Counted from the first letter of the stretch, positions 18,716 through 27,848 are shown. The stretch is 64,000 nucleotides of DNA from Haliscomenobacteraceae bacterium (GCA_947501115.1 CANMVX010000015.1:30849-94848); one strand, 5' to 3'. A program made the numbers and translations. Notes: a model not told the origin generated them from the letters alone.

Positions 18716-21700
18716 ATGACTAGGATGGTATATAAAAGGTTAATTAGCATCGTTTCTTTTAGCATTTTAATGGGGGTTATTTTATCTCCTATTGTAATGA
18801 CTGCCAGAAATAATCCTTTGTTAAAAGAAAGAAGAGGCAATACGACAGTAAAACTGCGATTTGCTGAAAATTGCAATAATGCAGTAGCTCAGATTGATCA
18901 GGCAATAAATAATGTAAGAGCACGATTAACTACTGGAGGGGATGTTTGGTGGGACAGTAATGACGGCCGATACATTGTACCGAAAGTACCAGCTGGTCTT
19001 CCTGAGGTTTCTTCTATTTTTGCAGGAGCAGTTTGGTTGGGTGGCGTTGACCCCGCTGGTAATTTAAAAGTGGCCGCTCAAACGTATGGTCGTAGTTCAG
19101 GCGATTTTGACTTCTGGCCTGGTCCACTTAATCCTGAAACAGGAAAAACTAATCAAGCGATATGTTCCCGTTGGGACCGTTTCTTCACTGTTAAAGGAGA
19201 AAATATCAGAGAGCATATCAGAAAATTTCAACTGGCGGAGAAAAGTGGCGTAGCTTATAATCCCGATGATATTCCCAGAGATATAAAAGGTTGGCCAGCT
19301 CGTGGGAATGAATTCTTCTTCGATATTCATAATTTTGAATTACCTAATACCTCGCAAGGCCTTGCTGCATTTTGGGATCAGGATGGAGATGGCTTATATA
19401 ACCCGGACAGAGGTGATTTTCCAGTCATTGAAATAAGAGGTTGTGTATCAAAACCGCAATTTCCGGACGAAATGATTTTCTGGGTTTATAATGATGCAGG
19501 TAATATCCATTCAGAATCTAGAGGTGACCCTATTCAGATGGAAGTACAGGTGCAAGCCTTTTCTTATGCTACCAATGACGAAATAAATGATATGACTTTT
19601 CAACGGTATAAACTCATTAACCGTGCCGTTGAAAGTATTGATTCCATGTTCTTTGCTATGTGGGTAGATGCTGACTTAGGCTGTTTTACAGATGATTATG
19701 TCGGAAGTGATGTTTCCAGAAGTCTTGGTTATATGTATAATGAAGATGCTTTAGATGGTCAAACGGGTTGTGCATGCCCTCAAGGGGTCAATACCTATTG
19801 CGATGAAGTGCCTATTTTGGGTGTGGATTATTTTAGAGGGCCCTTAGACGAAAATGGGGAAGAAATTGGTATGTCTTCTTTTACTTATTATAATAATGGA
19901 GGCGTTGGAAGTCCGGCACCTGGTACCACAGACCCTGCTACCGCTCAAGAGTACTTTAACTATTTATCTGGTTCCTGGCGTGACGGTAGTCCTTTCACTT
20001 TCGGTGATGATGCCTATCAAGATGGTGCTAAGGTAAAATACGCTTTTTCAGATGCACCAAATAATTCAAGAGGCTGGTCAATGTGTACTTCAAATCTTCC
20101 TTTTGGTGATCGTCGTACCATACAAGCCTCAGGCCCTTTTCGTTTAGATCCGGGTGCTGTAAATGAGCTAATCATCGGAGTAGTTTGGGTAGCAGATCAA
20201 ACATATCCCTGCCCGGATATCTCAAAATTACTCGAAGCGGATGATATCGCTCAGGCATTATTTGATAATTGTTTTGAATTAACGGATGGACCTGATGCCC
20301 CGGATATTGATTTTATAGAGCTGGATAGAGAGATTATTGCTGTATTTACAAATGATAGCATTACTTCTAATAATGCTTTTGAAGGTTATGCTCAGCGTGG
20401 TTTGCAAATTCCAGCTGGTGCAAAGGATAGTTTATATACCTTTGAAGGGTACAAATTGTATCAATTATCCAATTCTTCAGTAACGATTGCAGATTTAGAA
20501 AATCCTGATAAATCACGATTGATTTATCAAGTAGATTTAAAAAACAACATAAATAGAATTTTCAATTGGAAAACCATTGATAATCCGACAGGAGAGGAGT
20601 ACTATGTTCCTGAGTTAAAAGTTGAAGGTGGGAATAATGGTATTCAACATACTTTTAAGATTAAGGAAGATCAATTTTCAGAAGGCGATCGCAGATTAAT
20701 TAATCATAAGAAATATTATTTTGTCGCGGTTGCTTACGCACATAATAATTATAGAGTTTTTGACCCCAAAGCAGTACTGGGGCAAAGAAAGCCTTATTTG
20801 GAGGGGAGAAGGAATATTGGAGACGGTAGAAATCCATTTTATACGGTATTACCTCATCCAACCACAGATAAAATATTAAATGCCAGTTATGGTGAAGGAA
20901 CGGTTATTACCCGTATTTCAGGAGCTGGAACAGGAGCTAATTTTCTTGATATTTCTGATGCGACCAGGTCTGCGATATTGGGTACTTCTTTCAATGGACA
21001 GATAACTTATCTTCCTGGAAGAGCGCCCATCCAAGTGAAAATTTTTAATCCTTTGGAAGTAAAGGACGGACAGTTTGAACTAAAGTTTAAAGACAATAAT
21101 GCTACTAACGGGATTTTAGAATCTCCTGTTACCTGGGAGTTAAGAAATCTTAGAGATCCGAATAGTCCGGTTATCAGATCAGAAAGACCTATTGAGCAGT
21201 TGAACGAACAGATCATCAGAGCATTTGGTTTCTCCATTATAATAGGTCAGGTTTCAGAACCGGGGAGTTTAAAAGATGCCAAAAATGGGACTATTGGTAT
21301 TGAAGTTACTTACAAAGATAAAAATGGTGCGCAATGGCTGGGATTTATCAATGATGGATTTAGTGCAGGTCCCACGAACTTTGACGCAACCGTTTTTGAT
21401 TATATTTCAACGGGTGACGGGCAAGTTGATGCGGTATTAGATCCAACCCAGGCTTTTTCAAAAATGGGTGCCGGACAATTTACTCCCTATTTCCTTGCCG
21501 ATTGGAGAGTAAAAGGGGAGAGAGATCCTGCCTATATTTCTCCCGCTATTTCTGATAATAGCGCTAGTTCCATTCTAAGAACACGAATGAAATTAGCCGA
21601 TTTGAATAATGTGGATATTGTTTTCACAAAAGATAAGAGTCTTTGGAGTAAGTGTGTTATCATTGAGTCTGCTAACAGATTTTATCGTACCCAAGGGTTT

Positions 21701-22690
21701 AATACAGAGGGAAATCGCAGGCACTTTGATTTAAGGGCCAGGCCTGGGGTAACAAAAGATGATACAAATAGTGATGGTTTACCGGACCCAAATACAGCTG
21801 ATTTAACAGAGGGATTTGGATGGTTCCCAGGCTATGCCATAGATGTGGAAACAGGTAGAAGGCTAAATATTTTCTTTGGGGAAAATTCTGTTTATAATGG
21901 TACCGTATTGGAAAACTATAAGTTGGGTGCCGATATGATGTTTAACCCTGATAACTTAGTCCGTTTAGCGGGGGTAAGTAACGGAAATCTTGGATTCTAT
22001 CCTGTTGGTGGACAGCACTTTGTATATGTTACGAAGCAAACGTATGACGAATGCAAGGCAATTAGAAATTCATTGAGAAATGCAGCGCCTGTCGCTAAGA
22101 TTCTTGCCTTGCAGGAGATTACCTGGTCTGGTCTGATTTTTAATCAATCTACAACCCCGTTTCTTTCTTACAAAGATGGTTTGATTCCAAATGACGCTGT
22201 TGTAAAAATTCGTGTTAATAATCCTTACTCGTTGGCAGGAAATGAAAATAACGGCCACCCTGTTTATCGCTTTCAATTTGATAAAAAGGAAGCAGAAAAG
22301 CGGGATGCAAGTAATTACAATGCTGCTTTAGATGCAATAAACGTAGTTCCTAATCCATATTACGGTTTCTCCGATTATGAGGTTTCCCAATTTACCACGA
22401 CCATTAAGTTTACTAATCTGCCCGCCAATTGTACAGTTACCATTTATTCTTTGGATGGTAAATTTATCAGGCAATATAAACGGGATGAAGTGGGAGCGGT
22501 TCCACGAGGCAACAACCGAGCCATTACGAATAATCAAATAACGCCTGATTTAGAGTGGGATTTAAGAAATAACCGGGGAATTCCAGTTGCAAGTGGTGTT
22601 TATTTGATGAATATTGACGCGGGCGAATTGGGATCTAAAACGATAAAGTGGTTTGGTGTAAACAGAAAATTTGATCCTTCTGGATTGTAA
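18716..22690 (+). CDS. Large secreted surface protein with FlgD-like C-terminal domain
   Basis: 1324 residues with an N-terminal signal peptide ending near 'VMTARNN'; the Met at residue 4 is an alternative start. Aspartate-rich loops typical of calcium binding occur near residue 220 ('DQDGDGLYNPDRGD') and near 1015 ('DTNSDGLPDPN'). A Cys-rich loop 'TGCACPQGVNTYCDE' lies near 350. The last ~110 residues have 'NVVPNPYYGFSDYE', 'TVTIYSLDGKFIRQY' and 'GIPVASGVYLMNI', a FlgD-Ig-like or T9SS-A-like terminal domain, extended by 'FGVNRKFDPSGL'. I do not recognise an enzymatic domain. The gene starts ten bases after the TonB receptor and is followed by a PorV-like gene, so it is probably the exported partner of that module. 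Confidence 0.8.
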   Translation: MTRMVYKRLISIVSFSILMGVILSPIVMTARNNPLLKERRGNTTVKLRFAENCNNAVAQIDQAINNVRARLTTGGDVWWDSNDGRYIVPKVPAGLPEVSSIFAGAVWLGGVDPAGNLKVAAQTYGRSSGDFDFWPGPLNPETGKTNQAICSRWDRFFTVKGENIREHIRKFQLAEKSGVAYNPDDIPRDIKGWPARGNEFFFDIHNFELPNTSQGLAAFWDQDGDGLYNPDRGDFPVIEIRGCVSKPQFPDEMIFWVYNDAGNIHSESRGDPIQMEVQVQAFSYATNDEINDMTFQRYKLINRAVESIDSMFFAMWVDADLGCFTDDYVGSDVSRSLGYMYNEDALDGQTGCACPQGVNTYCDEVPILGVDYFRGPLDENGEEIGMSSFTYYNNGGVGSPAPGTTDPATAQEYFNYLSGSWRDGSPFTFGDDAYQDGAKVKYAFSDAPNNSRGWSMCTSNLPFGDRRTIQASGPFRLDPGAVNELIIGVVWVADQTYPCPDISKLLEADDIAQALFDNCFELTDGPDAPDIDFIELDREIIAVFTNDSITSNNAFEGYAQRGLQIPAGAKDSLYTFEGYKLYQLSNSSVTIADLENPDKSRLIYQVDLKNNINRIFNWKTIDNPTGEEYYVPELKVEGGNNGIQHTFKIKEDQFSEGDRRLINHKKYYFVAVAYAHNNYRVFDPKAVLGQRKPYLEGRRNIGDGRNPFYTVLPHPTTDKILNASYGEGTVITRISGAGTGANFLDISDATRSAILGTSFNGQITYLPGRAPIQVKIFNPLEVKDGQFELKFKDNNATNGILESPVTWELRNLRDPNSPVIRSERPIEQLNEQIIRAFGFSIIIGQVSEPGSLKDAKNGTIGIEVTYKDKNGAQWLGFINDGFSAGPTNFDATVFDYISTGDGQVDAVLDPTQAFSKMGAGQFTPYFLADWRVKGERDPAYISPAISDNSASSILRTRMKLADLNNVDIVFTKDKSLWSKCVIIESANRFYRTQGFNTEGNRRHFDLRARPGVTKDDTNSDGLPDPNTADLTEGFGWFPGYAIDVETGRRLNIFFGENSVYNGTVLENYKLGADMMFNPDNLVRLAGVSNGNLGFYPVGGQHFVYVTKQTYDECKAIRNSLRNAAPVAKILALQEITWSGLIFNQSTTPFLSYKDGLIPNDAVVKIRVNNPYSLAGNENNGHPVYRFQFDKKEAEKRDASNYNAALDAINVVPNPYYGFSDYEVSQFTTTIKFTNLPANCTVTIYSLDGKFIRQYKRDEVGAVPRGNNRAITNNQITPDLEWDLRNNRGIPVASGVYLMNIDAGELGSKTIKWFGVNRKFDPSGL

Positions 22691-22710
22691 ACAATGAATA
22701 ATTTAATGAA

Positions 22711-23757
22711 ATGAGGATTAAGGTTTTTTTTATTATTGGTAGTTTAATTTTTCTTTCCCACCCTTTTTTAAAGGCTGGGAATCCCGACAGACAGGGTGAG
22801 GCTGGAGCTTATGAGCTACTATTGAATCCCTGGGCAAGAAGTTCTGGTTTATTTCATATCAATACTGCTTCAGTCAGAGGGGTTGAAGCAATGAGAATTA
22901 ATATTGCTGGTTTACCGCGTATAAATAGTCTGGAAATCAATCTTTCCGGAGCTAATTACTTACAAGGTACAGGCATTCGAATGAATGCTTTCGGAATTTC
23001 CCGAAAGTTGAAAAATGGCGCTGCGTTAGGTCTTAGTCTAACATCGCTAAATTTTGGTGAAAATAAAGTAACTACAGAAGACCAACCTGAGGGAACAGGG
23101 GCAAATTTTTCTCCTAATTTCTTTAATATAGCCTTGGGCTATGCATATACCTTTGAAAATAAGGTGTCTGTTGGTATTTTGATGAGAGGTATTTCTGAAT
23201 CTCTTTCTAATGTAAGCGCCTTTGGCTTGGCAATTGATGCGGGGGTTCAGTATGTAACAGGTGATAAAGAAGAATTCAAATTCGGGATTAGTCTGAGTAA
23301 TGTTGGTTCAAGGATGGTTTTTAATGGAGAAGGTCTCTCTTTTCAGGGAAACACCCCGAATAAAGCTGGATATCAACTTACTTTTGATCAACGCGCAGCA
23401 GGTTTCGAGTTACCGTCTATGTTAAATATTGGATTGTCCTACGATATACTTCTGGGCGAACCTCACAGGATTAGTTTGATTGGGAACTTTACTTCTAATT
23501 CTTTCAGCAGAGACCAGATAGGGGCGGGTATTGAGTATGCTCTTTGGGATTCCTTTATGTTAAGAGGTGCTTATAAATATGATCTTGGTGCTTCTACTCT
23601 GGAAGAAAGGCCTGTAAATACTGGTTTGAGTGCCGGAGGAAGTATTGATTTTCCATTATCTAAAGGGTCTAAAAATAAGATTGCTTTGGACTATGCCTAT
23701 CAGGCAACCCGAGTTTGGACAGGTACGCATAATATTTCCCTTCGATTCAATTTCTAG
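22711..23757 (+). CDS. PorV/PorQ family outer-membrane protein
   Basis: 348 residues, signal peptide 'MRIKVFFIIGSLIFLSHPFLKAG', then 'QGEAGAYELLLNPWARSSG', the N-terminal pattern of the PorV/PorQ (UPF0164-like) barrel family. Alternating hydrophobic strands continue to an outer-membrane-style terminal strand ending in 'ISLRFNF'. In T9SS, PorV shuttles cargo from the translocon to the attachment complex, and PorQ works with PorZ. This copy follows a TonB receptor and a large secreted protein in the same transcription unit. It is therefore more likely a dedicated accessory barrel than the housekeeping PorV, by inference from context. Confidence 0.82.
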   Translation: MRIKVFFIIGSLIFLSHPFLKAGNPDRQGEAGAYELLLNPWARSSGLFHINTASVRGVEAMRINIAGLPRINSLEINLSGANYLQGTGIRMNAFGISRKLKNGAALGLSLTSLNFGENKVTTEDQPEGTGANFSPNFFNIALGYAYTFENKVSVGILMRGISESLSNVSAFGLAIDAGVQYVTGDKEEFKFGISLSNVGSRMVFNGEGLSFQGNTPNKAGYQLTFDQRAAGFELPSMLNIGLSYDILLGEPHRISLIGNFTSNSFSRDQIGAGIEYALWDSFMLRGAYKYDLGASTLEERPVNTGLSAGGSIDFPLSKGSKNKIALDYAYQATRVWTGTHNISLRFNF

Positions 23758-23798
23758 GTATATTTTTATATGGAGGATATTTAATTAGGCATTTATTC

Positions 23799-23829
23799 TT
23801 GAAAATGTAAGAATTTTGACCTATATTTG
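23799..23829 (+). promoter_or_regulatory. greA promoter (TTG-N20-TATATTTG)
   Basis: TTG at 23799-23801 and TATATTTG at 23822-23829 fit the Bacteroidota -33/-7 pattern with 20-base spacing. The predicted start near 23835 lies upstream of the hairpin at 23845-23876, leaving a ~95-base leader before greA. No other TAnnTTTG lies between the hairpin and the ATG. Confidence 0.6.
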
Positions 23830-23844
23830 TTAAAATAATGATTG

Positions 23845-23884
23845 AAAACGATTTGGGAATATTCTCATATCGTTTTTGTTTTTT
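23845..23884 (+). terminator. Terminator-like hairpin in the greA leader
   Basis: AAAACGAT (23845-23852) pairs with ATCGTTTT (23869-23876). After a T-T mismatch the stem continues TGGG/CTCA (one G-T pair) around an AATATT loop. The T-rich run TTTTTGTTTTTT (23873-23884) follows. This has the form of an intrinsic terminator. It lies downstream of the predicted greA promoter, so it may attenuate greA; it may equally be the terminator of the upstream PorV-like operon. Confidence 0.6.
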
Positions 23885-23931
23885 AAAGTCTATCACCCTA
23901 ATCATTCCAAAAATCTCAAAAAATTAATGTT

Positions 23932-24405
23932 ATGTCTGGTATCAATTACCTGACCCGAGAGGGTTTTGAACGACTAAATAGTGAATTAGAAGATATGAAA
24001 TCGCGAGGTAGATCGGAAGCTGCTAAAGCTATTGCCGAAGCTCGTGAGAAAGGAGATTTGTCTGAAAATGCAGAATATGACGCGGCAAAAGAGGCGCAGG
24101 GAATGCTGGAACTAAGAATTAACGACCTAGAAAAACAACTTGCTAATGCCAGAGTAATGGAAATCAGCGATGTAGATATTTCTAAAGTTACCGTTCTTTC
24201 TAAGGTAACCATTAAAAATAAGGCTAATAATGCCACAATAACCTATCAAATAGTTTCAGAATCAGAATCTGATCTTAAAGCTAAACGTATTTCGATTAGC
24301 TCGCCCATGGGTAAAGGCTTATTGGGAAAGAAAATTGGGGATGTAGCTCACGTGGAGACACCTAATGGTAAATTAGAATTTGTTATTGAAAATATTTCAA
24401 TCTAG
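23932..24405 (+). CDS. greA: Transcription elongation factor GreA
   Basis: 157 residues, the normal length. The N-terminal coiled coil starts 'NYLTREGFERLNSELEDM' and carries the acidic tip motif 'EAREKGDLSENAEYDAAKE', whose residues reach the RNA polymerase active site through the secondary channel and stimulate cleavage of backtracked transcripts. The C-terminal FKBP-like domain ends 'SSPMGKGLLGKKIGDVAHVETPNGKLEF'. A HIT-family gene starts seven bases after the stop, so the two form a probable operon. The leader contains a terminator-like hairpin that could feed back on greA expression. Confidence 0.96.
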   Translation: MSGINYLTREGFERLNSELEDMKSRGRSEAAKAIAEAREKGDLSENAEYDAAKEAQGMLELRINDLEKQLANARVMEISDVDISKVTVLSKVTIKNKANNATITYQIVSESESDLKAKRISISSPMGKGLLGKKIGDVAHVETPNGKLEFVIENISI

Positions 24406-24412
24406 CCAAGGT

Positions 24413-24814
24413 ATGCCAAGTATTTTTTCCCGTATTATAAATGGAGAAATTCCTGCATGGAAAGTAGCAGAATCAGAGCATTTTCTGGCGTTTCTTGACG
24501 TGAATCCGCTTGCGAAAGGACATACCTTAATCGTTCCAAAAGTAGAGATAGATTATTTTTTTGATCTATCAGACGAGGAAATATCAGGTATCATGTTATT
24601 TTCAAAAAAGGTCGCTTCTGCATTGCTCAGCACGCTGCCATGCCTTAGAATAGGAATGAGTGTCATAGGTTTGGAAGTACCCCATGCACATGTACATTTA
24701 GTTCCACTAAACAGTATGGGGGATATTAATTTTAGTAACTCAAGGCCAAATTTTTCGGCAGAAGAAATGGAAGCAATAGCTGCTTCCATTCGTTCCGCTT
24801 ACGATAAATTATAA
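24413..24814 (+). CDS. HIT family nucleotide hydrolase/transferase
   Basis: 133 residues from the ATG at 24413. The ORF track's TTG at 24380 would overlap greA and add a non-conserved leader, so it is rejected. 'SIFSRIINGEIPAWKV' is the usual HIT N-terminus and 'HAHVHLVP' near residue 95 is the histidine triad with the catalytic histidine. The group (Hint/HinT-like) hydrolyses purine phosphoramidates such as AMP-lysine. The position after greA suggests co-transcription; a greA-HIT pair recurs in Bacteroidota as I recall. The stop lies three bases from that of the convergent SDR gene. Confidence 0.9.
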   Translation: MPSIFSRIINGEIPAWKVAESEHFLAFLDVNPLAKGHTLIVPKVEIDYFFDLSDEEISGIMLFSKKVASALLSTLPCLRIGMSVIGLEVPHAHVHLVPLNSMGDINFSNSRPNFSAEEMEAIAASIRSAYDKL

Positions 24815-24817
24815 AGT

Positions 24818-25573
24818 TTATTTGGCTACCCATCCTCCATCTACGGGGATGGCCGCTCCAGTAACAAAAGATCCTCCTTTGCCACATAGCCATAGAACCG
24901 CATCAGCGATTTCTTCGGGTTCTCCTAATCTTCCAACCGGTTGTACCTTAGCAAATTGCGCTTCGATAGCTTTATCCTTTCCTGTAAATCTGTCAATCAT
25001 TGGCGTTCTAACCACACCTGGACAAATGGCATTGACCCTTATTCCTTTTGTTGCATAGTCCAGCGCCGCATTTTTAGTTAATCCTACGATGGCGTGTTTT
25101 GATGCCACATAAGCTGGTATGCCTTCGAAACCAACCAATCCGGCGACAGAAGCAATGTTGATAATAACGCCTGCACCTTGTTTCAACATCATTGGAATTT
25201 CACCTTTCATGCATAAAAAAGTACCTGTCAAATTTACATTGAGTACATGGTGCCAATTTTCTAAGGTACAAGAATCTATGGGACTGCTATGACCTTCAAT
25301 GCCAGCATTATTTATAGCGAAATCAAGCCTTCCATAGTTTTTCTCTATGGTTTCCATTAAATGGTTTACCTGTTCCACATTAGAAACATCGCATTGTATA
25401 AAAATACCCGTACCTCCATTTTTCTTTATTAAATCTAAGGTTTCTGAACCGTCTTCCCAATCGGCAATCACTACCGTGGCACCTTGAGCGGCAAATGCCA
25501 AAGCGGTAGCCCGGCCAATACCAAAGCTTCCTCCTGTCACCAGTGCTACTTTTTTGTTAAATGAATTTTCCAT
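24818..25573 (-). CDS. Short-chain dehydrogenase/reductase (SDR)
   Basis: 251 residues of classical SDR type. The cofactor motif is 'TGGSFGIGRATALAF', and Asp39 within 'VIADWEDG' favours NAD(H) over NADP(H). 'NNAGIEG' is the structural motif, the catalytic Ser is in 'INIASVAG', and 'YVASK' holds the catalytic Tyr and Lys. 'NAICPGVVRTPM' and a C-terminal 'GAAIPVDGGWVAK' are typical. Substrate is not predictable; relatives include glucose 1-dehydrogenase-like enzymes. ruvC lies 41 bases upstream in the same direction, so the two could share a transcript. Confidence 0.9.
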   Translation of the reverse strand: MENSFNKKVALVTGGSFGIGRATALAFAAQGATVVIADWEDGSETLDLIKKNGGTGIFIQCDVSNVEQVNHLMETIEKNYGRLDFAINNAGIEGHSSPIDSCTLENWHHVLNVNLTGTFLCMKGEIPMMLKQGAGVIINIASVAGLVGFEGIPAYVASKHAIVGLTKNAALDYATKGIRVNAICPGVVRTPMIDRFTGKDKAIEAQFAKVQPVGRLGEPEEIADAVLWLCGKGGSFVTGAAIPVDGGWVAK

Positions 25574-25614
25574 GATATTAAATTAGTTATGAATGAAATT
25601 GAACGTTTATCCGT

Positions 25615-26199
25615 TTATTTTAACCTGTCTGGATTGTCAGCTAAAAATTTTTCCCAGGTAGCTTTACTCTTTTTTACCGGCGTCTTCTTTGTGGATGTGC
25701 TTATTTTTCCATTTTGATAAAAATGGCACACGGCAACAGCTAAGGCATCCGTGGCATCTAAGAGCTGCCCGGCCAGATCAACTTTTAGCTGACTTTGCAA
25801 CAAAAATGCAACTTGTTCTTTGCTTGCATTACCATTGCCTGTTACCGACTGTTTTATCTTTCTGGGAGAATATTCGAAAATCTCTAATCCTTTATCCATT
25901 CCTACAGCTATGGCAACCCCCTGAGCTCTTCCCAATTTCAACATAGATTGCACATTTTTTGCATAAAATGGAGCTTCAACAGCCATTATAGTTGGTTTAT
26001 AAGTGATAATGATGCTCTGTAACCTTTCCAGAATTTTCAAAAGCCTTGTGGGGTGATCGCTGAGGGCATCCAGGAAAATAACCCCAATGTCCACACTTTT
26101 CATCTGACTTCCATTAATTTCTAATAAGGCATAACCCATTTTCACCGTTCCAGGATCGACACCTAAAATACGATATGTTTTATTTTCAGTTAGTGACAT
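25615..26199 (-). CDS. ruvC: Holliday junction resolvase RuvC
   Basis: 194 residues, slightly long because of a Lys-rich tail ('STKKTPVKKSKATWEKF'). The RNase H-fold acidic residues are visible: Asp in 'ILGVDPGTVKMGYAL', Glu in 'MAVEAPFYAKN', and two Asp in 'LLDATDALAVAVCHF'. 'SPRKIKQSVTGNGNASKEQV' is the conserved DNA-binding segment. RuvC dimers cut Holliday junctions together with RuvAB, which are not encoded here. It is divergent from the IDO-family gene with a 200-base gap in which I see no exact TAnnTTTG for ruvC. Confidence 0.95.
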   Translation of the reverse strand: MSLTENKTYRILGVDPGTVKMGYALLEINGSQMKSVDIGVIFLDALSDHPTRLLKILERLQSIIITYKPTIMAVEAPFYAKNVQSMLKLGRAQGVAIAVGMDKGLEIFEYSPRKIKQSVTGNGNASKEQVAFLLQSQLKVDLAGQLLDATDALAVAVCHFYQNGKISTSTKKTPVKKSKATWEKFLADNPDRLK

Positions 26200-26398
26200 T
26201 TATCAGTTCTATTTAATGACAATGTAGTGATAAAATTAAATCTTTTTTTATAGTGCCCCTTCATCCCAATCTAAAAGTTGGATTTTAAACCTGACTTGCG
26301 TTCATCGAGTTTACTATAAAACCATATATCATTTGTTTTTGGGCGATATTGATGCTATATTGACGCTCTATTTTGCCAAATAACCAAATACCAAATGT

Positions 26399-27832
26399 AT
26401 GAAACTTCAGAACCATTATAAGGATGGCTTTTTTGACGTATGTGCTGAACATGGCTTTTTGCCCGTAAAAGATCCAATCGTTTCGCTACCTTCTACTTAC
26501 GCCGATGTACAAAAAATATTGGATGATATGCCTGTAGTTTTGCCGGATGGTGAGCATGGATTGCTTCATCATGAAGGTTCAATCATGAAGGCCATTGAAG
26601 CGCTTGAAAATCATCTGGAAGATGTTAAAAAGGAGGATGATCTTTTTGTCATTCAAGCTCTTTTCCGTTCGTATGGATTTTTAACTTCCGCATACCTTCT
26701 GGAGCCTTCTTTTCAACAATTCCGGCTCGATGGTACCTATGGAAAAGCAAGAAATGTGCTACCAGCAAATATTGCACAACCTTTTTGTTACGTTGCTGAT
26801 AAATTGGGGATTTTTCCCTGGATCGATTATCACTATGCCTATTCCTTAGGGAACTACAGGAAATTAGATAACAAGAAAGATCTGAACTGGGAAAATATTA
26901 CCATGTGTAACTGTTTTTCCGGGCAATCGGATGAGGTAGGGTTTATTATGCTTCATGTTGATATTAATAGATTTTCACCCCAATTAGTGGGTTCTGTTAT
27001 GCGCACTTTAGAAGTTGTCAAAGATGAAAGTAAGCCGGTACATGATTTTTTGGAAGCCAATTGGCTGACCATGAAGAAAATGAATGAGCGAAGAAAGGAG
27101 ATGTGGAAGGCTTCAAGATGGCAACATTATAACGATTTCAGGATTTTTATAATGGGTGTTAAAGGGAATGAGGAAATTTTCGGCCCTGGAGTAACTTATG
27201 AGGGCGTTTGGGACGAACCAAAGGCTTTCAGAGGACAAACCGGTGCCCAAGATGATATTATTCCAATGCAAGACATTTTTTCTGGAGTCATTTTTCATTA
27301 TCCTCAAAATGATTTAACGAAATATTTACTTGATCTGAGAGCCTACAGACCTGTTTGCGTTCAAAATTTTTTCTCCGATCTTTCTGAAACGATGGAAAAA
27401 ATTCATCCAAAGGGATTGTTGGGTATTTTAAAAGAAAGAAACGATGTAGATTCCCTTTGTTTCCTCATCGGAATTTTGGAAGAAATTTATCATTTTAGAA
27501 ATGGTCACTGGCAATTCGTCCAAAAATATATCATGTCAAATACCAAGTATGCTAAAGCTACAGGGGGAACACCTATAACTTCCTGGATACCTAACCAAAT
27601 TATGGCTGTCATTATACAGATGGAAGAGGTGCTCGATACGTTAAGCCTTTATGGTGAAAGCAGTAGTGGTACCGCCCAAAAAATCAGGGAAAGAAATATT
27701 CAATTATTACCTACCAAAAGAAAGCTTTTAGAAGGTCAATTAGCGCTCATTCATAACAATGACTTTACAGCCGAATCTGTTTTTGAACTGAATAAGGCTT
27801 ATGGTTATGTTGATTCAGAGCATATTAATTGA
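26399..27832 (+). CDS. Indoleamine 2,3-dioxygenase family heme protein
   Basis: 477 residues that align through their length with indoleamine 2,3-dioxygenase as I recall it. 'LPANIAQPFCYVADKLG' corresponds to the LP-I-PLCEVSRKLG region. 'IFIMGVKGNEEI' and 'VTYEGVWDEPKAFRGQTGAQ' match the IDO1 region with GWKGNPQL, YEGFWEDPKEF and GGSAGQ. 'FRNGHWQFVQKYI' matches the proximal helix, so His370 is the predicted heme ligand. 'ATGGT' at 387-391 matches the mobile loop. The known reaction is tryptophan to N-formylkynurenine with O2. No kynurenine-pathway gene lies nearby, so the substrate is uncertain. A near-consensus promoter (TTG-N17-TATTTTG) lies at 26349-26375. Confidence 0.88.
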   Translation: MKLQNHYKDGFFDVCAEHGFLPVKDPIVSLPSTYADVQKILDDMPVVLPDGEHGLLHHEGSIMKAIEALENHLEDVKKEDDLFVIQALFRSYGFLTSAYLLEPSFQQFRLDGTYGKARNVLPANIAQPFCYVADKLGIFPWIDYHYAYSLGNYRKLDNKKDLNWENITMCNCFSGQSDEVGFIMLHVDINRFSPQLVGSVMRTLEVVKDESKPVHDFLEANWLTMKKMNERRKEMWKASRWQHYNDFRIFIMGVKGNEEIFGPGVTYEGVWDEPKAFRGQTGAQDDIIPMQDIFSGVIFHYPQNDLTKYLLDLRAYRPVCVQNFFSDLSETMEKIHPKGLLGILKERNDVDSLCFLIGILEEIYHFRNGHWQFVQKYIMSNTKYAKATGGTPITSWIPNQIMAVIIQMEEVLDTLSLYGESSSGTAQKIRERNIQLLPTKRKLLEGQLALIHNNDFTAESVFELNKAYGYVDSEHIN

Positions 27833-27848
27833 TATAATTATTTATACT

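Noticed and set aside
23946-24236. 96-residue minus-strand ORF opposite greA
   Set aside because: greA is unmistakable on the other strand; this frame has the Ser/Ala/Leu-rich look of antisense to coiled-coil coding sequence.
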